Shown: in pieces, positions 1 through 10,930 of the stretch
Position numbering within the stretch: the first letter of the stretch is position 1
How the letters are laid out: every line of letters starts with the position of its first letter
DNA from: Endocalyx cinctus
Taxonomy: Eukaryota > Ascomycota > Sordariomycetes > Amphisphaeriales > Apiosporaceae
NCBI GenBank assembly: GCA_001600455.1
Contig: BCKC01000001.1
Span: forward strand, 1,080,441 to 1,144,440
Direction of reading: 5' to 3'
Length of the DNA: 64,000 nt
The notes under the pieces: model-generated
What the model was told of the DNA's origin: nothing
Database searches by the model: none
The model's input: the letters and a program-made list of their open reading frames with translations, nothing else
Translations under genes and position numbers: made by a program

Positions 1-2595
1 GTGGCTGGTGTGAGTGGCTGATCATGGCTACGTAATAAATATAATAATGCATCAGTTTACCGCTTTACCACTTTATAGCCCTAACAGCTTATCCTACCTG
101 TCTGCCTGTCTACCAACCATAGAAACCCTTGATATATACTGTATCCAATGTATAGTAAAGTGACAAGACCAAACCCATCCTGCTATCTTATTTTTGGGTC
201 GTTGGGTCCTGTTATTTTTACATAAAATGTTTTCCGTGCCGAGAACCTTTTCCGAATTCATTACAACGTCACCCTCGAATGAAATGTCCTTTACGCACTT
301 GAAAACTCTTGGGCTGCTTCCCCCACCTAGAAACTGCTGTCGCTCTCCATCCACAGCGTAAGCATGCTGTACTGTACTTGTAAATTATTACTACGTACAT
401 GAATTCACCGTTCCACAAAGCTAGGGGTACTGAAACATTGTCTCACTTTCATGAACTTCACATTTCGTTTGAGATATATCCTATCTGCATACTTAGTGTA
501 TATGTTGTCAACATACCACGACATGCCTTTTTCTTTTGCTAAATAAGTGTAGGGCTTACAAGACAAGTTCTAGAATAGGCAAGGTGAACATTACATCTGC
601 ACCTCGGACGAATATACCGAACTCCGGAAAATCTGGGGGACATAACAGTCTAACCCAAATTAGTATGGGCTCCAACGGGGGTATTGACAGCTTCATACTC
701 GCCTGCCTGTCTGTCTGCCCTGCACGTCTGGACTTTTCTTTTTCTTCCGACTTCACTTCTTTTTTTGAGCTTGAACTGAATAATCAGTATTTGATCCCTA
801 TTATTTCTTTATAATAAGTCTTCTTAATATAACATAATTGGAAATAAGCGGTATTCCCGAAATCTTCCCTTTTTCTTTTCCATTTTTTCCTTCCTTATTT
901 TGTGACGCGTCCATCAAGACTGCTCAGGTGGTCGTTCAATACGTAGATCCCAGTGATATCATACCAATAAGCGCCATGAAGATGGCAAGTATAGGACAAA
1001 AACAATTACTGTAAAGATGCTCGAATGAGGAGGAAATAAAGAAGAATACCCAATACGCTCCGCGTCATAATGACAATTTAGTGCGGACTTGGTGCGGGTT
1101 GAAGCAGACAATTCAGAATTCCTCTTCTTCCTTTCCTGGTTCCAAGCTCTCCGGCATGTGTGGGAGTTGGCACCCCCTCAGAGCATTATGGATACCTTTT
1201 TGTCATAACTTGACAGCCTATCAGTCCTTGATTCTTGGGTGGTGGACTGGATCTGCTTTGAATTGGCTATTATAATCCAAACTTGCAGGAACGAACTTTG
1301 GCTTCTCCAATTTCCCCTCGTCCATCCCAACTAAACTATCGAATCGGGACTTCAGTTCAGGACCTCTCAAGTTGCACAGCCGTCTCCTTGCATCAAAAAG
1401 CGAATCGGCAGTTTGTCAATTTAGTCGCGATGCATTTGTGATCCTGCCGGTGAAAAGATCAACGAGTGTTGAACTTGCAGTATAGTACAGCGGTTCCCAA
1501 CAAACTTGCCTTGAATTGCATCATATCTATGGTTCTCGTGTTTCCGTAAAACGGGAACTCTCTGCACTAGATATACTGACCCTATAGCAAAAGAAGAATA
1601 TAGTTCCACGTACACCCCAAACAATTCAGCGTTGACCAAGATCCCTGATACACGGATAACAGCCCGTCATGAAAAGTCCTACAACATCCTTGAACACCTG
1701 TATACCACGAAACCCGAGTATATCGTTACATTAAGAGACTTCAGTTACTGTACTTTTATGTCCGATCAGACCAATTATGCGGGGAATTATTGTCTCCATA
1801 TTCTTCCAAACCTATTTAAATACCAACCGTCTCCACCCCCGCATCTCACTTGCGTCTATTGCATTAGCTTGCGTCGAAAAGCTCCCAATAGGCATCAGCC
1901 ATTGCAAAAGGACGCTTGATCCATGAACCTTAGGGACAGGGGAGCTCTGAGGCTGGTCTAAAAGTATTTGTCTCAAGCTTCACCAAGATATTGTTCAGCT
2001 CAACATTGGCCTGTATTATCTATAGAGGGAAATATCGTCAAAATTAACGAACTAGAACTTGCTACTATGATTGCTCGTGCAGTAGGATTTGATACTCTAT
2101 TAGGTCTTTCTTGATTCCAAGATCAAAAAGACATTCCAAGAAACCATAACTTGTCTCCACATATGAACCACCTTGGTACGTGGGGTGTGAATAACTGTTG
2201 ATACAAATATGATTTGCCTTTTCCGAGCCAAGCGTTCAATCTAATGAGGGATGGTTAAGTTTCTGCATCTCAGAAGTATCAGATGATGAACATCATTGGC
2301 AGGCAACGCCTTCAAGAGAGGGGTTGCGCAGGATCATGTCACCAGCAAGCGACCTCGTATGCATGCATCGATCGATATGTGTTCATTGGCGGTTTCAAGA
2401 AGTAAGCTAATGGAGGTATCTCGGTTTCTCCAGCTACGTCGCTTTCCCCTCTCTCCCGGGAACTTGCAAATGCTACCGATACAATCCGTCTCGCTGGAAC
2501 ATAAGTAAAAGAGCTCTCGCCCTAGGATCCCCCGAATTTGTTCTGTAGAACTACTCGATTACAATCAAGATAGAAAGAAAGCCTAGCTGGAAAAT
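1..2595. other. Intergenic, no gene recognised
   Basis: I see no convincing gene here. The open frames are short (under 100 codons), overlap on both strands and resemble no family I know. The last 300 bases before position 2596 are presumably the promoter and 5' leader of the GMC oxidoreductase gene. Confidence 0.5.
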
Positions 2596-5355
2596 ATGAG
2601 TCCCCTCCCAGACGAGTTCGATATCATTGTGTGTGGTGGAGGTAGTTGTGGTTGTGTGGTGGCAGGCCGGTAGGGATTTTTTTTCTTTGTCTCCAATTCA
2701 CTGCTGCTTCAAGCCTCGACTAACAGTATATGTTCGTTCCCCTTTCTAAAGTTTGGCCAATCTTGACCACAATCTGAAGGTCTTGCTCATTGAGGCTGGT
2801 GAGAGCAACCTCAACAACCCATGGGTCTTCCGGCCCGGCATCTACCCCAAGAACATGAAATTGGACTCGAAGACGGCTTCTTTCTACGAGTCTCGTCCGT
2901 CTAAATGGCTCGCCGGTAGGAAGGCCGTCGTGCCCTGCGCACATATTCTTGGAGGCGGATCTTCCATTAATTTCTTGGTAAGCCACCGGATAATGGGAGT
3001 ACATCATTATGTGACATAAGTTCGGAGAAACTCATGCGTATTATATATAACAGATGTACACGCGCGCGTCGGCTTCGGATTACGACGATTTCCAGGCCAA
3101 GGGATGGACCACCAAGGAACTTCTCCCCCTTATGAAGAAGCATGAGACTTACCAGCGAGCATGCCAGAACAAGTACGTTCTAACTTCCGAGGGTAAATTA
3201 ATAAACACGGGACTAATATGCATCTAGGGATGTTCACGGCTTTGAGGGACCCATCAAGGTGTCGTTCGGTAACTAGTGAGTGAATTATGCCTCTTAAGCT
3301 ATTTGGTCTATCTGCTAAACAGGGTAAAGCACCTATCCCATCAAAGACGACTTTTTAAGAGCGGCCGAGTCCCAAGATATTCCCATTGTGGATGACTTGC
3401 AAGATCTGAGCACCGGACACGGAGCTGAGCATTGGCTCAAGTGGATCAACCGTGATGTAGGTCACCGAGAAACACGTCAATCACGACCGGACATTAACCT
3501 CTGAGTATAGACTGGTCGCCGCAGTGACAGCGCCCATGCCTACATCCACTCCACGCGTGCTGTTCACAGCAACTTGTACCTTGCCTGTAACACGAAGGTG
3601 GACAAGGTCATCATCAAAGACGGCGTCGCCGTTGCTGTTCAGACTGTGTAAGGCATCTCTCAGCTTTCAATGACACAGAATCGCTGACACGAAGCATATA
3701 GCCCGACTAAGCCCCTTCATCCTAATCAGTTAAAACCTCGCATCTTCAAAGCCAAGAAGCAGATCATCGTGTCTAGCGGCACCTTGTCATCTCCCTTGGT
3801 CTTGCAGCGATCCGGAATCGGTAAGGATGAGTTGATTATGACTACCACAATAGAAAGCGCCGTTATCTGACTCTGTCCTTAGGTGACCCTGCGAAATTGA
3901 GGGCGGCTGGTGTCGAGCCCGTCGTGGACCTTCCTGGCGTCGGCCTGAACTTCCAAGATCACTACTTGACGTTCTCCACGTACCGCGCCAAGCCCGAGAC
4001 GGAGAGTTTCGACGACTTCGTCCGTGGAGATCCCGAGGTCCAGAAGAGTAAGTACCAGCAATTGTTTCGTCAATATATATGATAAAAAACTAGCCCAGAA
4101 ATGTTTCTTTTTCGCTAATCATACCTGCATATAGAGGTCTATGACCAATGGGCCCTGAACGGCACTGGACCGCTCGCGACCAACGGTATTGACGCCGGTG
4201 TAAAGATTCGGCCGACCGAGCAGGAACTGAAAGAATTCGAGTCGTGGCCGACGCCGCATTTCAACGAAGGCTGGAAGTCTTACTTTAAGAACAAGCCCGA
4301 CAAGCCAGTGATGCACTACTCGGTCATCGCTGGTTGGTTCGGTGACCATATGCTCATGTAAGTTTCTCATTCAGCTCGCTAAGTACCACCTTTTGAAGAG
4401 GAAAAAAAAAGAATAATTAGACTAACCACAATTCAAGGCCTCCTGGAAACTTCTTCACCATGTTCCACTTCTTGGAATATCCATTCTCTCGTGGATGGAC
4501 GCACATCAAGTCGGCTGACCCGTACGAGTCTCCGGACTTTGACACGGGATTCATGAGCGACGAGCGGGACATGGCGCCGATGGTGTGGGGCTACATCAAG
4601 TCGCGAGAGACGGCGCGGCGCATGGACGCCTACGCGGGCGAGGTGCAGGCGATGCACCCGTTCTACGACTACGACTCGCCCGCGCGGGCCAACGACATGG
4701 ACCTCGAGACCACCAAGCGCTACGCCCTGCCTGGAAACCTCAGCGCCGGATTGCAGCACGGCAGCTGGAGCGTCTTCAACCCGGAGCCGGCCAAGAGGGC
4801 TCAGGCTAACATCCTCAACAGCAACAAGGCCGACGTTAGGGAGGACTTGAAGTACAGCAAGGAGGATATCAAGGCTGTCGAGGAATGGGTCAAGAGACAT
4901 GTCGAGAGTACTTGGCACTGTCTTGGAGTACGAATAAACCCATCCTTCCCCCTTTTTACCTTTATTTATACAAGACGCTGACCATCTGAAACCTTTTTAG
5001 ACTTGTTCCATGGCTCCGAGGGAAGGTAATAGCATCGTCAAGCACGGTGTCTTGGACGAGCGCCTGAACGTGCACGGCGTCAAGGGACTCAAGGTTGCCG
5101 ACTTGAGTATCTGCCCCGACAACGTCGGCTGCAACACGTACGTTTAAAAATCATCCGTTTTCTCTTCTCTCCCATTTCATGTCTAAAAAAAAAACGCTAA
5201 TTTTGGAAAATTATAGGTACTCGACCGCTCTCCTGATCGGTGAGAAGTGCGCCGTTCTCACGGCCGAGGATCTAGGATACTCGGGATCGGCCCTCGACAT
5301 GAAGGTCCCGACTTATAACGCGCCGGCCGAGATAAAACTACCTTACCGACTTTAA
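2596..5355 (+). CDS. GMC oxidoreductase, alcohol (methanol) oxidase type
   Basis: FAD-dependent oxidase of the glucose-methanol-choline family, expected to oxidise a primary alcohol to an aldehyde with O2, giving H2O2. Twelve exons: 2596-2669, 2752-2977, 3054-3172, 3228-3275, 3330-3456, 3511-3647, 3702-3820, 3883-4047, 4135-4357, 4438-4927, 5001-5137 and 5217-5355. They sum to 2004 bases, 667 residues, close to the roughly 660 residues of fungal alcohol oxidases. The N-terminus has the dinucleotide-binding motif ([12 protein letters not shown]) followed by a strand ending in IEAG. The GMC signature GGGSSIN follows at about residue 95, and [16 protein letters not shown] is the second GMC signature. 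The C-terminal region contains [12 protein letters not shown], where the catalytic His/Asn region lies in this family. Blocks such as [20 protein letters not shown] favour alcohol oxidase over other GMC enzymes. Methanol oxidases are usually peroxisomal, but the C-terminus (LPYRL) is not a canonical PTS1, so location is open. Confidence 0.9.
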
Positions 5356-5990
5356 ATAAATGATTTGACGAACGAGTATTGGATATCGTAATTTCTCCTT
5401 CCAAACTCTTCTTCTCATTTACCTAGCACTAATCACGTTTTGTATTTGTTGCTCGTCGGCTTATTTGTTATCGGTTTTTGTTTTTTTGAAAACCAGAATG
5501 TCAATGAAGGTTATTTATTATGAAATATGAATGTTTAATTTTTTAAAAAATTATTCGAAAACAAATTTCTATCTTGTAACTGTATTTACTTGTTGGACAA
5601 TCGGTAGCCATATCTTAGTATGAAAGGTATTGACCGATCTTGTAATATTGTCGTCGATTGATTATGAAATTTACAGTGAACCCTTCTCATTAAAAAGCCC
5701 ACCACATCCTTCCAGGTAGCTAATAACCCGCTATATTACCCTATCCAATGGGTACTATTACCCCAACTCTTACCCCTAATATGTGCTGCCGGGGTACCCG
5801 GGCATCTCCACAAAGTATCTGCATTCCCTGAAGAATATTCGTTAACACCACAAATAGTTGGAAAAACAACAATTATTGGCGTATTTAGAACTAGGTATAA
5901 CTTGATAATAAATATATTTTCTATCGGTTGATTCTTTGAATATATTTACTTTTATCCGGACTCACTGAACGAACCCCTCTTCATCACACC
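5356..5990. other. Intergenic, AT-rich
   Basis: AT-rich spacer between two genes on the same strand. It should contain the 3' end of the GMC oxidoreductase transcript and the promoter of the HTD2-like gene. I see no gene or clear repeat. Confidence 0.5.
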
Positions 5991-7278
5991 ATGCCGTTAC
6001 TACTCCGGAGCCTTCGTCCAAACACAACCACGGCAATACCCATAACCTCGGCTATACCACCGTGCCGCATTTCCGCCCCCACCCGGAGCCACCGATGCCT
6101 TAGCACGAGCGCGACCGACGCCGCGCTCGAGATGGAGCGTCTCTTCTCGGGCGAAACGTTCTCGCGCCGCCAGCTCCTCGACGGGAACCAGCTGCAGAAG
6201 CTGAGCCTGACGCTGAACCGGCGCGAGCTGTTTCCGGGGCTGAGCGTGGCGTCGGATGCGCCTCTTACCGGCACCCCGATACCGCCGGGTTACCACCTCG
6301 CGTACTTCGCGCCGGCCGGGACCGAGGCGGAGCTGGGCGCCGACGGGACCGATAGGTCGTTTAACGCGCCGGCCCCGTTTACGCGGAGGATGTGGGCCGG
6401 CGGCAGGATGAGGTGGTTACCCGGCGCGGAGCTGAGGGTGGGGGACGAGGCGGAGGAGCGCACGAAGTTGCTGAAGGCGACGGCTAAGAAGAGCGGGAGG
6501 GATGGGACCGAGATGGTCCTCGTGGATGTGGAGAAGGAGTTTTGGACGGAGAGGGGCCTTGCTTTGGTTGATCAGAGGCGAGTATATATATTCATATATG
6601 ATTTAATATCCCCGGCCCCCTAAAGTCTTTTCAAAACTCTCTTACGAATAACTAACTATCAAACTGGATGATTTTATGGGGGAGATTGGTAGATCGTGGA
6701 TCTTTCGACCAGAAGCCAAAGTCGTCTCGCCGGCCTCTCAAATGAAACTCGGCGAAAAGGTTGTTGCAGGTCCTTCAACCGTCGAAGACTTGACGCCCAG
6801 TGACGGAGGTAAGAGATATCGTATTCCAGAGTTGCAATTATAAATGTATGTGAATATATGAGCCAGTTCTACTTACTTACACGTATGAAACCCACTTTTC
6901 CCAGGATACCCCCTGAGACGATTTCGGTGGTCTCTTGTTGGTCTCTTCCGTTTCTCGGCGTTAACGTTCAACGGACACAAGATTCATTACGATCCCTGCT
7001 GGAGTACGAGCGTCGAGGGTCACCCCGGATGCGTCGTACACGGCCCGCTCAACCTAATCGGCATGCTAGATTATTGGAGAGATCACTGCGGCAGTCGTGA
7101 TCAGTCCGCGCTAGGAGAAGTTAGCTATAGAGCGACGGCGCCTATATACGCCGGCGATAGCTATCATATCACGGCGTCGGCTCCATCGGAAGAAATTGAA
7201 AGAGGAAAGCAGAGCTGGGAGATTTTAGTTGAAAAAGAGGGCAAGTTATGCATGAAAGGACTCATAGTGCCGCAATGA
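5991..7278 (+). CDS. HTD2: Mitochondrial 3-hydroxyacyl-thioester dehydratase, HTD2-like (HotDog fold)
   Basis: Likely the dehydratase of mitochondrial type II fatty acid synthesis, removing water from 3-hydroxyacyl-ACP. Three exons (5991-6577, 6693-6808, 6905-7278) give 1077 bases and 358 residues. The N-terminus is rich in Arg, Ser and Thr with almost no acidic residues for about 45 residues, fitting a mitochondrial presequence. The last exon carries the HotDog block RFSALTFNGHKIHYD, typical of yeast Htd2 and of bacterial mesaconyl-C4-CoA hydratases, followed by VVHGPLNLIGMLDYWRD. The first intron reads in frame only with a GC donor (AG|GCGAGT at 6577/6578) and the acceptor at 6692. No GT donor gives the family sequence across the junction. 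The alternative is a mesaconyl-C4-CoA hydratase-like protein of unknown substrate. Family certain, exact substrate inferred. Confidence 0.8.
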
Positions 7279-7428
7279 ATAAAGCTTATCATGATTCGCG
7301 ACCAAATATTTATATATATATAATTTGTATGTATGTACAGTAAGACATTATTAATTGCATCATTATATCTCAAAACTACCATCTATCAAAATGATACTTT
7401 TCTTTTTTTTTGTTATTAAGTCTTATAA

Positions 7429-9436
7429 TTAGTAGAGAGATTGGCATTCCCAGCTGCTAGGGTCGTTGACCTCCCCGCTGACATACTTGGCCTGCTTCGG
7501 GTACACGCAGAGGGGTCTCTGGCTCTGGATGCCGAGGGAGCCGGTATCGTTTACGAACTTGGTCGCGATGAGCTTCTCCGGCGGCGTCTTCTCCTCGACC
7601 CACTTCATCATGGCGAGGATGACGTCGTGGTCGGCGTCCTCGTGTCCGGGGACCGAGTGGGTCACGTCCGTGACCGACTGGCTGCCGCCGGCGATGTACC
7701 AGGGCGCGACGGTCGAGCCGGAGCAGTGGTTCATCCCCGGGATGAGGAAGAAGCGGTAGAAGTCGTCGAGGTCGACGCCCTGGGGCTCCATCGCCTGCTG
7801 CACCTGCTTGTAGAAGTACAGGCTGCTGCCGGTCGGGATCAGCGAGTCGACGCCGCCGTGGTACTTGATGATCTTGCCTCCGCGCTCCATGAAGGGCGTC
7901 AGGTCGAAGTCGTCGGCCGTCGCGCCGCCCGGGTTGACGGCCTCGGCCGCCGCGACGTCCTTGAAGGTGAAGGTGGTGTAGTCCCAGTTCGTGTCGTTGT
8001 ACACCCAGTACTTGTAGTAGTCGTACCCGAGGGACGAGGGCGTGGCCAGGAGGAAGCTGGCGTCGGTGCCGAGGGTGACGCCGGGGAAGACGAAGGTCTG
8101 GCCCTCGTCGATCCAGTCGTGGTAGAACTTGGAGACCGTCGTCAGCTGCGCCGGCGTGAGGCAGGCGGTCGCGTTACCGCCCTTGCAGAGGAGCGCCTCG
8201 AAGTCGAAGTTGCAGCCGAAGGGGTCGCTGATGATCTCGTCGACGAGGCCGTCTTGCGGGTCGCATTGCTTGAGCATCTCGGCCGCGATGGTGGAGAAGA
8301 GCGAGGGGTCTACGTGCTTCGGGTCGTCCGTGGGCACGTTGTAGAGACCCTGCCAGAGAGTGGCGCTGGAAAGATGGGTGGACCACCAAGCGGGCGCTCC
8401 GACGGAAATACCATCGAAGGAGTCAGGATACATCTGCACTTCCTTCAAGCCTGTAATTAAAAAAGTTTTACGTTAGTCATGATTTTTTTCCCCCCAAAAG
8501 TACTCAAAATAAGAACATGAAGTCTCACCTTGCCGACCACCCGTCGAGCAACTGGCGTAGTAAGAGTACTGGATGCTGCTGATCGCATAGTAGGTCGTGA
8601 TGATTTCCTAAATCGTCTGTTAGCTACAGGTTTTTTTTTCTTCACTAACATGAGATTATCATGAAGCATACCTTTGAAAGCACAATAGAACCGTGCATGG
8701 CACGATGGCCCCAATCAATAAGAGTTTCAGGGGCATTGAGTCCCCAAGAGCCATCAGCCGCGTTTGATGAATGTCCCGTATCGGTGGACATTGTCGCAAA
8801 ACCATACTGTTTGTTTTCAATTAGCCTACATAGTAAGACAATTTATCGGTGGGCGGAGCAAAGCTATAGCTTACCTGCGACATAATACCCATGTCGGGCC
8901 TTTTTTTTAATGATCTACCGTTAACGTTTGATATTCCCGAAAGAATGGAAATTAAATAAACAAATAAAGTAAAACAGAAAAAAAATAAAGGATCGGAAGT
9001 TTCAAATTTGTTTCTATTTTCCCCTTCTCGAAGCTCAAAACATAGATCGAGTCTTGGCAATTGAGGCCGAGCTTAAGAAAGTGGATGAAACTCACCAATT
9101 GATACCGCCTCCGAAGCCTCCATTACCGGTGGTGAGGAACCGCTCGTTCCAGGTGGTGTCCGGCAGGAAGAGGCCGAAGTTGTAGGACGAGTTCGACGAG
9201 GACTTGACGTTGATACCAACGGCGCACAGCGCCGGCAGGTTCGTCGCGTTGTAGGGGAACGGGATGTCGGTTTCGGACTGACCGAAGTTGCCGCCCTCCG
9301 CGACGGCCTGAACGAAGTTTACGGTCACGTTGGACTTGCCGGAGAGGATCGAGTTGAAGGATTCCGTCGTGCATTCCGCAAGGACGGTACTGGCCGATTC
9401 GGCCAGTACAATAAGAGGAATGACCCAAGATTGCAT
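7429..9436 (-). CDS. Secreted tannase/feruloyl esterase family hydrolase
   Basis: Serine esterase expected to cleave feruloyl or galloyl esters of plant polymers outside the cell. Five exons: 9436-9096, 8899-8875, 8806-8672, 8607-8529 and 8450-7429, giving 1602 bases and 533 residues. The second exon is only 25 bases and encodes PDMGIMSQ. An N-terminal signal peptide is visible (MQSWVIPLIVLAESASTVLA). The family CS-D-HC catalytic arrangement is complete: Cys-Ser in CSTGGRQG near residue 188, Asp in HGGVDSLIPTGSS near 395 and His-Cys in PGMNHCSG near 435; in the known family the two cysteines form a disulfide linking Ser and His. Several N-x-S/T sites fit secretion. The gene ends 151 bases from the end of the convergent HTD2-like gene. 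Substrate (tannin or ferulate) cannot be decided from sequence. Confidence 0.92.
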
Positions 9437-10930
9437 GGTGAGGAAGCAGGTGGTGGAAGAGCTAGATGAAAATGGTAGACTCTAAGCCTGCTACTATGTC
9501 ATAACCAAAATGGGGATGGAGAAGTAAAAGGACCTGATTATCGGAAATCTTTTTTTTTTAATGGCGACGCGACGACAGTTTATGTATGCGATAATCCCCC
9601 TGTTGATGTATCTGGTTCATGTGGTATACTGTGAAATGGTCCATATATATTTACCGAGCATGCCTTGTTCACCAGGAGCTATGGTTACATCGGCTAGGAA
9701 CCCCAACCATGGATATTACCTACCCTCGTGGGCAATGCATCCCGAGATTTAATGTGCAAGCAGAAGAAAAAAAGGACCTAAGGGCTATAACTAACACGAT
9801 ATAGGGTGCTTGACCCTGGTATTTCGTTTTGCGGTATTTCGCTTTGAAGATGGGATGATACTCAGAAAGTAAACAGCTCGTTCCGAAGATCTCCCTCCTG
9901 GAGACAGCTAGGCACTGTGGACCCAGAGCACGAGATGAAGCATTTCCAGCCACGGTTTGGAGGCAGTGCTATTGAAAATCACACCAAGTTCAGGTACACT
10001 TTTCCGGTGACGAAACGTCGGATTTACCCCAACAATGAGTGAGCACAGTAATGCGAGAGAGGAGAAATACGACTTCTTCCCCTCACGAGAACATACCTTA
10101 CATAATAGAATGAGTGTTCCTTGATCCTCTCCTTTCTTCACAGGTTGAATCTAATGATTACTACGTTGGGTTAGCAGGCTATTATCGACGATGCCAAGGT
10201 CAGTTAGGGCTGTTCGGAGTCACTACAGAGTAGGTAATAGTATTCTAATAGGGGTTAACGATCTGCGGATATAGTCTTAATTAGACAACCAAGCGACCGT
10301 ATATGTCAGAAATTACATATATAGTCTCTATTATATGGTACAATAAATAGTTCAATGAACATCTAGTCGGTATTATTTTGGAAGCAACAACTGCATGAAT
10401 TTCCAGATATAAGGTACACCCCATGCTTCGGACCCCATAGTCTTTATGGGGAACCCATTCTGCGGACCTCGGGTAGTTTACCAACAAAGAACTCAAATCG
10501 ACAAAGTTGTTTTTACGTCGGCAATTGTAGAACGGCAGATTGATAAAATGACCAAAATTATGCGAAGTGAGCTTCTATTCCTGGTAATCATTTCACATCC
10601 AGATAGATAGGTCTATCTGGCTTACTTTCACTTTACAGATACGAACATTGATGCTGTATATAGAAGATATTGGTAAGTATGTCGAAGAACTATACCTATA
10701 TGTATCTATCATTGAAATTGAAAGCAGTTTGAGAAAGGCAAAGCAAAAAGGTGTTTCTGGCCAATGGATGTTTCTTCTTCCACATATTAAAACCGGAGTT
10801 TCATATCCCGAGTACGTGCCCTGCAGAACGAAGAACACCTAAGCATAACCCTGAGAAATTAAAGCTCGCTTTATGACGTGACAGTAACACCGTCACGACG
10901 TACCATGTGGTCTATGTCGATGTTAACTCC
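9437..10930. other. Intergenic, no gene recognised
   Basis: About 1.5 kb upstream of the esterase gene and downstream of the MFS gene. Only short overlapping open frames on both strands; nothing recognisable. It presumably contains the esterase promoter. Confidence 0.5.

Noticed and set aside
4433..4918. 161-codon antisense frame in the GMC oxidoreductase
   Set aside because: Shadow of exon 10, which carries conserved alcohol-oxidase blocks on the + strand.
7441..8460. 339-codon open frame antisense to the esterase
   Set aside because: It mirrors the GC-rich esterase exon and has biased, repetitive composition (runs of V, D, E, R); the esterase on the other strand has complete catalytic motifs.
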